Assembly (NCBI GenBank): GCA_038503035.1
Contig: JAVSML010024368.1
Coordinates: 789,250-853,249, forward strand
Origin: Crocodylus rhombifer
Lineage: Eukaryota > Chordata > Crocodylia > Crocodylidae
DNA length: 64,000 nucleotides
Direction of reading: 5' to 3'
The position numbers and the translations under genes were made by a program. The notes beneath the pieces were generated by a model. That model was given only the letters and a program-made list of their open reading frames with translations. It was not told where the DNA came from and ran no database searches. Shown piece after piece: positions 46,680 to 57,409 of this stretch (position 1 is its first letter; each line of letters begins with the position of its first letter).

Positions 46680-49053
46680 AAGGTGACTGGAAATCTCCAA
46701 GAGGAGACTAGACAGGGTAATCCACATGATTGCACCACCTCTGGGGGGAGCCTATTCCAGTCTGGACACTGTGACAGTGAAGAAGTTTTTCCTAATGTTG
46801 AGCCTGAACTGATCTTCCAGGAGTTATTCCAGGCCATTATTCATAGTTTTTCCCTCCGGTGCCCTGGTGAGCAACTGTTCACCAAGCCTTTGATGTACTC
46901 CCCTAGTGTAGCAGTAAGCTGCTACCAGATTCCCCTCTCAGCCTTCTTTTCTCGTAGGGCCTTGCCTGCAGACTTCTGACCATACAAGTGGCCCTTCTCT
47001 GAGCCCTCTCAAGATTCTCTGCATCCCTCTTGAAGTGCAGCACCCAGAACTGGACGCAGTACTCCAACCACAGCCTAACCAGTGCTGCATAGGGGAAGCA
47101 TCACCTTCCTGGACTGGTTCATCATGCATCTGCTAATACATGATAAAGTGCGGTTAGCCTTGTTGATCACTTCATCACATTGATGACTCATGTTCATCTT
47201 GGGGTCAGCTATGACTCCAAGATCTTTCCACTACTGTGCAGGTCATTCCCCAGCCTGTAAGTGTATTGGTGGTTCTTTTTGTTCAGGTGCAGCACTTTGC
47301 ACTTGTCTTTGTTGAACTGCATCCTATTTCATTCTGCCCATTTTTCCAACCTGTCCAGATCCACTTGTTAACTTTGCCCCATAATTTGTTATCACCTGCA
47401 ACCTTGGACAGGGTGCTCTCCACACCCTTGTCCAAGTCACTGATGAAGACATTAAAATAGCACCGGTCCAAGGACTGAACCTTGTGGGACTCTACTGCCC
47501 ACATCTTTTCAGGTCAATATCAACCTATCTACTACCATTCTCTTGGTGTGACCCCCAAGCCAATTTGTCATCCACCTGACCATGTAATCATCTACATCAC
47601 AGCCTGTCAGTATTCCATTCCCATAAATACACTGTCTCAAAGGCCTTCTCAAAGTCTAGGTAGAGGACATCTACCTCGACTCCTGTGTCTAAGCATTTTG
47701 TGATCTGGTCATAAAAAGAAACAAGGTTAGTCAGGCAGGATCTACCTCCAGTGAACCAGTGCAGATTTCCTTTCAGCATTGTTTCTCCTGCTGGGCTCCC
47801 ACAAATGTGATCCTTAATGACTTTTTCCTAGAGTTTTCCCCAAGGATAGAGGTGAAACTAACTGGGCTATAGTTTCCTGGTTCATTTCTCATCCCGTTCT
47901 TGAAGATAGGGACCACACTGGCCTTTTTTCAGTCCTCTGGGACCTGACTGGAGCACCATGGAGTGCTTGAACAACTGTGCCAGTAGCTCTGCTATGACAC
48001 TGGCCCATTCCTTTGGATGAAGTTCATCTGGGCCCACCGATCTGAACATGTCCAGCCCCTTCAAGTGCCCCTTCACGAAGTCTGCACTAACAGTTGGTGG
48101 GCTGGTGTCCCTCCTGTGTCTATCTGTGATCCAATTGAGAGATTTGTCTTGGTCCATGTCTAGGAATACAGATGCAAAGAACTCACTTAAGAGCTCAGCT
48201 TTGTCCCCCCTCTCGGTCACCAGTTGCCCTAGTTTGTCCTGTAGGGGTCCTATGCTATCCTGCGCCTTCTTTTTTATCCCTATACGCCTGAAGGAGGATT
48301 TTTTGTTGTCTTTAATTTTTGTCACCAGCCTACGCTTTAATCCTGCTTTGACTTTCCTAACCAATTCCCTTCAAGTGCAACTCAGGGAGATATACTCCTC
48401 CTTGGTAGCTGCTACCTGTTTCCACAGCCTGTATACCCCTTTCTTTGTCCTTAGGCTTTCCTGGACTTCCCTGTTCAGCCAAGAGGGCTTCTTGGCCCCT
48501 TTGCCCCCTTTTTATATGCAATGGGATCATCTCCTTCTGTGCCTGTAGGATTGCTCCCTTGGGAGTCCAGGAAGGGTGGTAGTTTCTCATTTCACCAATG
48601 CTCTTGAGCTTTAACGCCTCACTAACTAATCTCCTGAGCACACTGAAGTCAGCCTTTCTGAAGTCTAGCACTTCATCCCTGCTGTTTAGTTTACCCACCC
48701 TTTGCCAGATAGTGAATTCAATCATTTGATGGTCACTATCCCCTGGGTTACCTTGTACCTGCAGATTCTCCACCAGGTCACCCCCTGTAGCTAACATCAT
48801 TCAGCAAGGCATTTCCCTTAGTGGGATCATATACCTCCTGCATTAGGTGGAGGTCCTGCATGCAGGTTAGGAACCTACGCGAGTGCTTAGATTTGGCTGC
48901 CTGCTCCTCCTAGCAGATGTCAGGGTAGTTTAGGTCACCCATGACAACCATCTCTCTTGACCATACAGCTTCTGAGAGCTGTCTGGAGAATTCCAGGTCT
49001 AGCTTATCCTCCTGGTGTGGTGGTCTATAGTAGACCCCTAGTACCAGATCCCT

Positions 49054-49092
<39 letters not shown>

Positions 49093-49399
49093 ACTCCCTT
49101 GTATCCTAACCCACAGTACCTTTCTTTGGCCCTCCTCTGATCTCATCTTAAATTATAGAGGATGTATATTATTCCTTAACATAGAGAGCAACCCACCCCA
49201 CCTTTTTCCCACCCCGCACTCTATCCCATTTGTACAACCTGTAATCCTCAATGCCTACTGCCCAATTGTGGGTAGGGTCCCACCATGTTTCAATTAGTCC
49301 AACCACGTCAGAGTTGTTGCTTGCAAAAAGGAGTGCAAGTTCCTCCTGCTTGTTCTCCATGCTCCTAGCATTAGTGTAGAGACATTTAATCTTCCACAA
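46680..49399 (-). pseudogene. CR1 ORF2: endonuclease and reverse transcriptase
   Basis: The start is near 49399 (MWKIKCLYTNARSMENK). All APE-type endonuclease motifs are visible: TNARSM, GLIETWWD, LGVYYRPP, MGDLNYPDI and SDHQMIEF (about 48735). RT pieces follow: SVGPDELHP, VDVLYLDFEKAFETV (motif A, about 47680), and a motif C that has decayed from FADD to VAGDN (about 47430). A 37-base C run (49055-49091) adds a poly-Gly stretch within the endonuclease. Several frameshifts occur. The catalytic Asp pair is lost, so the copy is inactive. Confidence 0.87.
49055..49091. repeat. 37-nt poly-C run
   Basis: An uninterrupted run of 37 C on the plus strand, within the CR1 endonuclease region. Its length in the assembly may be unreliable. 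Confidence 0.95.
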
Positions 49400-49670
49400 T
49401 GGGTGCCCTAGGTACCCCCTTGTCCTGATGTCTATTGGGCCCCTTAGTGCTTACCTGGACTGATCCAGTGCATTGCTTGTGGTTTGCTGATCCTAGGTTC
49501 TCCTTATTCTCTGCTTCCCCATCCCCTGATGAACCTAGTTTAAAGCCCTTCAAAGATCAGCCAACCTGCAAGAGAACAGACTCTTACCTTTAGAAAGAGA
49601 TGAAGGTATCCTGGGACGAGATGGTCTCTCTCATGGAAGTGCAGATCATGGCTGTAGAAGCCAAAACCTG

Positions 49671-51103
49671 TGTAACCCAGGGGGCGGCCCAATAGTTGCC
49701 ACCCCTGCCCAATTATCAGGGATGGTGGTAAGAGTGGGGCAGGGCTTCTGGCCAGCACCAATTTATTTTCCAGCAGGCCCCTGCTCCCCACAGAGCAGCC
49801 CGTGGTCCCAAGAAGGTCCAACTCTTAATTGATTTAACTGTTTACAAAACAAGAATAATAGGAAAGGTTATTTACAATTGAACTTAAAATGGCATAACCA
49901 GAATCACAAAACAAACCAGAATGCATTAGTCAACCTTTGACTCAAGAACCACAGGTAAGGTAACTGGCAGCACCTCAGCAGTGGCTGAAAGCTACCACAA
50001 GGAAGCAAGGTGATCACTCCCTGCAGCTCCAGCAGGCTTCCCAATAAGCAACAGGTTCAGTTCTTTTGGTCTGGAGTAGAGTAATCAAATTGTATCAAAC
50101 CCCAACCCCCCCAGAGAGAGTTAGAAGGGTGACCCTCTGTGGCAACAAAAAAAGGCAAGCAACAGAGTAGGCTCCTGCAGCAATCAGCATGACCCAAGCA
50201 CAAAGCTCAGGGACTCCATCTGATGACAAAAATCAGCTGGAGAATAAAGGGACAAGACCAAGTCCCCTGTGGGGTAGTCAGTGGCAGAGGGTCAACAGCA
50301 CAGAAGCTCCCAGGGGTCATTGCTTCAAACCCCTGCACCAGATGACTGGCCAGGCACCCCACACATCTCAATCCCACTTTGAGTGCCAGCCTGCACCCCG
50401 AGCTCCTAGGGACCCTTGTCCTGGCACTCTGCTACTCCTCAGGATCCCAGTGCCCTGCCTGCTACTGTCCCACTTCCCCAGGTGAGTTGAGGAAACCCCT
50501 CACCTTCCCAGCCCAGCTCTCTGCTCTGGATAAGGACACTGCCTGTACTCTTGGCCGCTGCCTCTTCTCCGCAGTGGAGTGGGGGGCCGACTGCCACCCC
50601 TAGCCCCTGGGATGCCTGGCATGTCCAGCACACTGATGGGGACTTAGGACACCAGCTCTCTGCCCCAAGCCCTGGCCGCTGCTCCCTCTCTACCGCAGTG
50701 CTGGAGGCACGGCCAACTGCTGCTGCCTTCTCCCAGGGCCTTCGAGGCTTTTCAGAGGGGTTTCTCCGCTGGGTCAGCTCACCCCAGCTCTTCTTAGGCC
50801 TCCTGCACCCTTCTCCAGAATCACTATCAGCAGCTCCCACACGCCAGTTCAGCTGCTGCTTTTATCCCCTCCGGCAGTCCTGCCCTGGCTTGCAAACCAG
50901 CCAGCCAGGGCTCAGGTTGGCTGGCCCCCAACTCCAGCCATCCCCCTTTCAAACGAAAGAGGGGATTGAAAACCCCTTCTTTCGATTGTCTTTTTTCCAC
51001 AAGACAGGGCTCCCCTGCTCTACCTTGGGGTTACTCAGAGTTCACTGGCACAGGGTAAGGATCTCAAGCCAGTCTGGTGAGCCCACATTAGCAGTCTGTT
51101 ACA
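49671..51103 (-). mobile_element. Solo LTR, 1433 bp
   Basis: The insert begins tgtaaccc and ends tgttaca, the TG...CA form of LTRs with a tgtaac/gttaca inverted end. It interrupts CR1 ORF1 exactly between HHAG and FGFYSH. Flanking tetramers cctg (49667-49670) and cccg (51104-51107) fit a 4-bp target duplication with one CpG transition. On the minus strand a TATA-like ggataaaagcagc lies near 50868 and a polyadenylation signal aataaa at about 49756. No internal retroviral or Gypsy coding sequence is present, so this is a recombined solo LTR. The class (ERV or Gypsy) is undecided. Confidence 0.78.
50865..50878 (-). promoter_or_regulatory. TATA-like box of the solo LTR
   Basis: Minus strand ggggataaaagcag. 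It lies about 230 bp inside the LTR's 5' end, upstream of the presumed R region. Predicted from position and sequence only. Confidence 0.4.
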
Positions 51104-52293
51104 CCCGCATGATGGCACCAACTCTGGAGCCGCAGGTTGACTTCCCTGATGCAGGCATCCTGATGCTGACAGCAGTTGCTGACTGGAAGGATAGATGAGA
51201 AGACCACCTGTGCCCCTAACTTCCTAAGCCTGGTCCCCAGAGCCCTGTAGTCACCCATGACACGGTCTGGACTACTCCTCACTGCATCATTTGTGCCCAC
51301 ATGGACAAGGACCATGACATAGTAATCAGAGGGCTGGATGAGATTGGGAATTCTCGCTATGATGTCTTGGCTCCTGGCTCCCAGTGTCTTCCTCTGCTGC
51401 ATCATTCTCCAGTGGTGCCAGGGCTTTGCATCTGTTCCCCAGTTGCATTGGGGAAGCAATCACAGCCACATGCTGTCTAGCTCTGGAGGCAAGCATCTTT
51501 CATTCAGCTGTCCTGGGACTCTCCTGTGATGTCTCTGTGCCACGTGTCTGGTCCTGCAGAGAATGAAAGTATCCAATCTCATCCCCTGCAACCTGCTCCC
51601 TTCTGCCTGCAGTTCCCTCACCTGCCTCTCCAGGGCCTTAATCTGGACACATGTGGGACAGGCAACAGAACCCCTGACCCCCATGCTACCCCCCAGGCCC
51701 CAGAGGTCCTTCCAGGCAACCCCCTCAGACAGAAGAGCAGGGCAATACCAACCCATCCAAGGGGCCTGTCTGGGTGGAGGCCTCACAGGAGCTCTGGGCC
51801 ATAGGTAGCAGCAGGGTAGGGGCCCTGGCTGCACTCCGTGTCACCACCCCCCATCACCTCATTCACTTACCTGAAGTCTGGCAGAAGTTTCCATGTACTC
51901 CTGCCCACAAACTGGCCTGCAAACTACTCCCCTATTGGCCATCCCTGTTCACTAGCTCCCTGGTCACCTGCAGAGTCTCCTTTTATACCCTTCTGGGCCT
52001 GGGCTGACTCAGGCCCAGGCAGCAATCACACAGCAGTCAGCAATCCCACAAGGATCAACAATCAACACTCTCTCAGCTGCTTCACTCCCAGCTTCTCAGA
52101 GCATCCCCCCCACACACCAAACAAACAAACAGTCGGCTAAACCAAAGGTACAGGCAGCTGGATGACTTACCTTTCCTGAGCAGGATCTAGTGCCTGGCCT
52201 GGCTTCTCTCCTCCTTCCTCTTGGCTCCAGCAAACTGCTCCCCTGTTGGCAGTCTCTATTTGTATGGACACTGTCAGTTGATATATCAAACTA

Positions 52294-53060
52294 TAGACAT
52301 AGATTTCATACACATTAGGACTAGAAGAGACCTCGTGAGATTATCATGTCTAGCCCCCTACCCAAAGGACAGGAAGTCAGCAGGGATCAGATGACCCCAG
52401 CAAGATAGTCATCCAAACACTTCTTGAATGTATCCAGAGTAGGCGCTTGCACCACTTCTGGGGGGAGTCTATTCCAGACTCTGGAGACTCGGATGGTAAA
52501 GAAGTTTTTCCTTATGTCTAGTCTAAAATGGTCTTCCAACAGTTTGTGACCATTAGACCTTGTTTTCTCTGGGGTGCCCTGGTGAACAGACACTCTCCCA
52601 GATCCTGATGCACACCCCTTATAGACTTATAGGCCGCCACAAAGTCCCCCCTGAGCCTATGCTTCTCCAGGCTGAAGAGTCCCATGCATCTCAGCCTCTC
52701 CTCATAAGGCCTGTTCTCTTGACCTCTAATCATGAGCATGGATCTCCTCTGGACTCGCTCAAGCTTCTCCATGTCCTTTTTAAAGTATGGAACCCAGAAC
52801 TGGATGCAGTACTCCAACTGTGGCCTCACCAAAGCTGAGTAAAGTATGAGGATGACATCTTGATTTTTGCCTGAGATGCATTGAGATGCAAGCCAGGATT
52901 TTATTTGCTTTGCCAGCTGTGGCATCACATAGGTGGCTTATATTCACCTTGTAGTTAATCATGATCTCCAAGTCTCTTTCAGGAGTGGCGCTACTGAGTG
53001 TAGTACTGCCAAGCTTATAGGTATGATGTGGGTTCTGTTTTCCGAAGGTGGAGCACCTTC
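52294..53060 (-). mobile_element. CR1 LINE 3' end, second copy in tandem
   Basis: The 3' tail (atagacatagatttcataca) lies at 52294, immediately beyond the 5' end of the preceding CR1, in the same orientation. The minus strand encodes [35 protein letters not shown] and RVWNRLPPEVVQAPTLD. Coding similarity ends near 53060, the truncation point. The frame from 52928 to about 52400 is broken once. Confidence 0.87.
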
Positions 53061-54519
53061 CATGCCTATTACATTTAAATACTCCTGAAATGTGGTGAAG
53101 TAAATAGCAGCCATTGATTTTGTTACAGTAAATATGCTGAAGAAAACAGCTCATTGCACACAGGCTAATGACTACACTGGATTTTCCAAGCACAAAGAAA
53201 GCATGGAGTTTAGCCAACATGTCACCTGGGCCCTTGATCTTGTCAGATTTCATAATCAAAGGCTATTGGGTTTGAGCAGTAAACTGAGAAGTAACTTACA
53301 GGAGAGTGCAGCAGGTACAAGAAGTCATTCATTTGGTAGCTGGCATCCTTTCCTCTGTAACAATGCTATCTTAATGGTGTTAAGCAGTTAGGAAGCTGTC
53401 ATTTAAAAATCCCATGACTTAATTTTTTCAAGAATTAAGACTGATATTTGTGGATAGGTCTGGTTTGTTGCTAGTTATACATGCCAGTAATTTGTATCAT
53501 TCTATTCTTCGTAGCTGTAGTTTCAACTGGGTTCACTATTCTAAGTGTTCACGTTCTGTCACTAACTGTCACAGTGCAGTAAACAGCAGCTATCGTGCCA
53601 CCACCCATACAGTTCAGCATTAGTGGAGTAACCGCAGTATAAGCATTTACATTGGTTGTTAAACCAGACAGGCTGCATAGGTAAATGGAGCTATATTAAT
53701 GACTATTTATTATTATCATTTATTCCTCCTTCCCCTTTCCAAGGCATACAGAAAACAGAATTATACCCCTCTTTTAAGTTTTGTCTTTAAACCCAGATAG
53801 CTGCATGGCAGTGCTGCTAAGAAGCCTCTGTAAACTACAACAGCTATCCAACTAACAAAACATCCTACCTTGCTTCAGAATGACTCCTTTCAGCCTTTAG
53901 TAACATTTGAAATAAAGTATATTTTGTCCAGATCAAGGTTGTAAATGAAAATGATGACACATTTTATTATGTAAATATATAGAATTAGGGGTTCTGTTAT
54001 AAATCATCTGTAGCTACTTGCAAATAACTTACCTGTTAAGGGAAATTTCTTATCATAGTTGGGGAAGAATCAGAAAAGTAGACTATACCTGAATTAAAGA
54101 ATTCTTTTCTTCTCCACATTTTATGCAGAGATTTTTTTTTATTAATAATATTCAGTCCCTCTCTGCTGGCAGGAAATTGATAGAGATGTACTTATATCAG
54201 ATTTTTAAATCATACTTCACTTATTCACAAATCACTTCCTACTTAAAGTATGTATATTCTTTCACTGTCATATTCAGTTAATGTTGCAATAAAATCTGGG
54301 GAGGAAGGTTTTTGGCTGCAGGGGGACCTTTTATGGTTTATATTTGGTGTGCCAGATTTCAGAGATCAGTGTCAATATGGAAATCCCAGTCTGTTTTTAG
54401 TTCTATAAGAGGCCATCCATTAGATAGGACTCTGGATTAGGGGTGAAGGGATGTGACTTCTGTTCCCAGCCTTATATACAGTGAGTTTTTAATACAGACA
54501 GCAACTCTCTTAAGAAATT
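53061..54519. other. No gene seen; possible SINE scrap
   Basis: Mostly unique-looking DNA. ggtgaagggatgtgacttct then gttcccagcc near 54442-54473 may be the B-box side of a tRNA-derived SINE. Too short to name firmly. Confidence 0.35.
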
Positions 54520-54978
54520 ACACTGAAGTGGATGCCTTCACTATTAACACTGGAGTCAAACAAGGATGAATGGTTGCACTAAAACTCTTCTCCATGTGTC
54601 AAAGCTATTCTGCATCTTATTGCTGATAGATTTCTATCCAGCATCAGCAGCCAGTATTGCATGGGTGAGAATCTCTTTAACATTAACCAGCTATGTTCCA
54701 CATTCAAGATAAGTAACACCTCTGTTACTGATCTTCAGTATGTTAAAGCTGATGATTTTGTTGTGTGCTCCTACCCAATTGAAGACCTCCAAGGCACTCT
54801 TGGTTGCCTCTGGGAAGTAAATAAAATACTTGGATTCACTGTCTATTTCATGAAAACCCAGATCCTTTACCAACTCACCCCAAACCAACCAGCTGCTTCT
54901 CCACATATTACAATTAGAGGGCAATTATTGGAGAACATTGAGCATTCTCCCTACCTGAGTAGTTACCCTTTCCAAAAA
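54520..54978 (+). pseudogene. Reverse transcriptase fragment of a non-CR1 LINE
   Basis: The plus strand reads FTINTGVKQG then a stop, VALKLFSMC (RT motif B, normally GVKQGCVLAPTLFS). An open stretch from 54661 follows: NQLCSTFKISNTSVTDLQYV and KADDF, the motif C region with a Y..ADD arrangement. Next come GFTVYFMKTQILYQLTPNQP and HITIRGQLLENIEHSPYLSS. This block order is that of RTE- or Jockey-like LINEs in animals and differs from CR1. The clade is not resolved. It has stops and lacks both ends. Confidence 0.65.
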
Positions 54979-54987
54979 GTAAACATA

Positions 54988-55098
54988 GGGCGTGTCTACA
55001 CAAGACACATTCATTTGCATTAGCCTAACTGCATCTACATTTTATCAAATTTAGGCTTGATTAGTTAAAGTACATTAATGCCCGTGTAGATATGACCC
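54988..55098. mobile_element. 111-bp MITE, gggcgtgtctacac ends
   Basis: gggcgtgtctacacaag at the left faces gtgtagatatgaccc at the right, an inverted match with one 1-nt indel. It directly follows the LINE fragment. The end sequence resembles those at 7844 and 27848. Confidence 0.55.
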
Positions 55099-55269
55099 AG
55101 CACTAACTGTAGTGCCAGATCTGCCCAGCCACAAGGGGCATATGACAGGGCTCCAGGAACTTGGCACTAACTTTAGTGGGAGACCCAGGTTCAGAGTCCT
55201 TTGATTTGATTATTTATCCAGAGCGGAACAGTTAGGGACCTATCCCAGAATAGCATGTAGCATGGTGAT

Positions 55270-55350
55270 AGGGAGAATAGTGGAGTAAAGACTTGAACAT
55301 AGGTTTCCTATATCCCTGGGCAGTACCCTAACCATGAAATTATTGTTTCT
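55270..55350 (-). mobile_element. tRNA-derived SINE remnant
   Basis: gacttgaacataggtttcct then gcagtaccctaaccatgaaa is the reverse complement of a tRNA-type promoter region (B box near ggtttcaagtc, A box near ggttagggt). Confidence 0.5.
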
Positions 55351-56590
55351 TCTGGGGTGGGTCTCTCTCTGGATTTCAGGAAAAAATGAAAACACAACAC
55401 AGAGTTACCAACTTTTTAAAAGCCTTGGTTTCAGCCTCGTGTGGAACAGGAAATTTTTTGAAATCTCATATGGGAAAATTCTTTCCTGCTGACCTCTGTT
55501 CTGGACTAAGGAATTGGACGGGAACAGTCTCTTAGGAAATAATCTACAGAATGAAAAAAATTAACAATTACTGTCATGTATCCGTCTTTCTTGCATTTTT
55601 TCTCACTACTATATTAGCATCTGACTAATTTTCCCTCAGTTATCTACAAACTAGGGAACAGATCATGAGGTAGCTTAAATCAACATAACTTCAGTGACAT
55701 TAGTACTCATAGTCTGGCTCCAGGATTTTTTCTTAGAAGTTGTTAAAAGATTCCTCTTGTTTGCTTCTTCAGGGGAAGTGACCAAGCCTGTTAGAGAATG
55801 TTGTGAAAGACTGGCACAGTATTTGTCAAGTTTTAGACTTGACGCATGGAAGAGCAGGTTGAGCTGTTCTGTGGTTTTGTTCTGTGACGTTTGTCATACC
55901 TGTCATCCAAAACAGACCCCTCCCAAGTCTGCCTTTTTCACAACTGTGAAAAGGGTGAGTGATAATTACAATGTCATTGTAAGGTTTAGTGGCCTCAAGA
56001 ATAATTTCCTAGGGCAATATAACAAGGAAATGTAATAGAAAACATGGTTGACTCATTGTCCAGTGTAGAGGAACTGTGTGACTAATGCAATTTATTCAGC
56101 TCTAATGTGTAGATTTCTTACTTATCATACATGGTAATAATAATTCTGTGTGTCTAGCTCTCATCACAGCCATAAAATTGTTCAAGTTGTTGGGAAAAAG
56201 CAAATAATAGAAATATAATAAATACAACAGTTTTAAAAAAATAATCATATAAAGCAAGTGAGTGTGCACTGCTTACATTTTATAAGGTGAAAAAAATATG
56301 GACCTAATAAATTTGCACACTAAACCATCGAAAAGAGATCTAATCCTGATTAGGGTCTTCAAGATTATTCCCCCGCCCCTGACTTTTTTCTAAAATAATA
56401 ACAAAAACTAGGATACTTAAGGCATATCCCATATATAAGGGTTTATGATGGCTAGGACAACTGTGAGCATGGGTGCCAGAGAATGGCACATGAAGGCATT
56501 CTGCTTGGCATGTGTGCCTCAAGGTTGACAGCAGGGAAGGGGCCAGGGCTGTGCTGCCACAACAAGGATCAGGCCCCTCATGGCTACCCT
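55351..56590. other. No gene or clear repeat seen
   Basis: AT-rich DNA. A 113-residue plus-strand frame (55694-56035) has no recognised domain. Confidence 0.4.
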
Positions 56591-57409
56591 GGGCTAGGGA
56601 CAGACATTACACATAACCTGGTTTAAACCTGTAACAGAACAGATGTTCACTGCACATAAACCATTTTGAAAATAGCTGAAACTGTTTTGAGATAAACCTG
56701 GTTGAATGTAGTATCAGACTTAACTGATTTGGGTCAAATCGGTTTATACCAAACTGGTTTATGCAATGTCTGTCCCAGACCCCTTGCTGGTTTAAATTAA
56801 ACCCCGGCATCCCCACATGGTCTCTGAGATGGGCAGGGCTCTCTGCTCCACAGCAGGGCTGGCCCCTCCCTTCTGCTCCCTGGATGGACCTCCAGCATAG
56901 ACTGCAGGCATCTGCCTAGATTCTGCTACCCCCTCCCCTCTAAGCAGGGATTTCGCCATCCCCTCTGCCTTACATAGACACACAGCATTAGCTAGCAGAC
57001 CACATGCTGGCTACAGCTCATGGGGACAAAGGCAGAATCAACAGGTAGCTGGTAATGTCCCTCTGTGGTGTTCTTAATGGGGTGATAAACACTGAGTTTG
57101 GGGTGATAAACACTGTGTTATCAATTCCCTGCTGGGCTGATCAGGAGGTGGGGGGGAACCCCTCCCTAATCAGAGCCTCCGGCTGGGACCTGGCATGCCC
57201 CCCTCAGCTCAGCATCATGGAAGGGAAGGGAGGGCTGCTCTAGCACACCCTGGCTTCTAGCCTGAGGCACTGCAGGCATGTGCCTACATTTTTTCAGTCC
57301 AGAGGGGATGTCTGTATGATTACAAACCAAGTTAGCCTAGCCAGGTTAGACTAACTTGCAAAGATTGAATCAATTCAGGCTCAGGCTTTTTGAATGTCTG
57401 TCCTAGTCC
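56591..57409 (-). mobile_element. MITE-like element, ggacagacatt family, copy B
   Basis: Ends gggctagggacagacatt (left) and aatgtctgtcctagtcc (right) are inverted copies. Internal copies of the end motif (atgtctgtccc at about 56769; gatgtctgtatg at about 57309) subdivide it. It is the reverse complement of the element at 30205-31469, shorter in the middle. No coding potential. A clear target duplication is not seen. Confidence 0.6.

Larger units (their letters stand above)
49540..51834 (-). pseudogene. CR1 ORF1 esterase protein, split by LTR
   Basis: The N-terminal part (51834 to about 51560) includes CPTCVQIKALERQVRELQAE, a Cys pair plus coiled-coil-like segment typical of CR1 ORF1. The SGNH-type esterase region follows at 51459-51104 (SDYYVMVLVHVGTNDAV, then GAQVVFSSILPVSN). 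ORF1 then resumes on the other side of the solo LTR at 49666-49540 (GFGFYSHDLHF ... GYLHLF). The GTND block is intact. The canonical DGxHL catalytic block reads PGYLHLF here, so the Asp is lost and the His retained. Stops near 51460 and the LTR break the frame. The protein is thought to act in RNA binding and retrotransposition. Confidence 0.8.
46580..52265 (-). mobile_element. Near full-length CR1, split by a solo LTR
   Basis: A minus-strand CR1 with its 3' tail at 46580 and its 5' UTR near 52265. Excluding the LTR insert it is about 4.25 kb, close to the roughly 4.5 kb of complete CR1. It contains a GC-rich 5' UTR (about 51840-52265), ORF1 (esterase type), ORF2 (endonuclease and RT) and the 3' UTR. 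Most CR1 copies are 5'-truncated, so this is the best-preserved template in the window, though both ORFs are broken. Confidence 0.88.

Noticed and set aside
50551..51198. 215-residue plus-strand ORF
   Set aside because: It overlaps the solo LTR and runs out into CR1 ORF1 antisense; composition-driven.
55694..56035. 113-residue plus-strand ORF
   Set aside because: No recognisable motif and surrounded by non-coding DNA.
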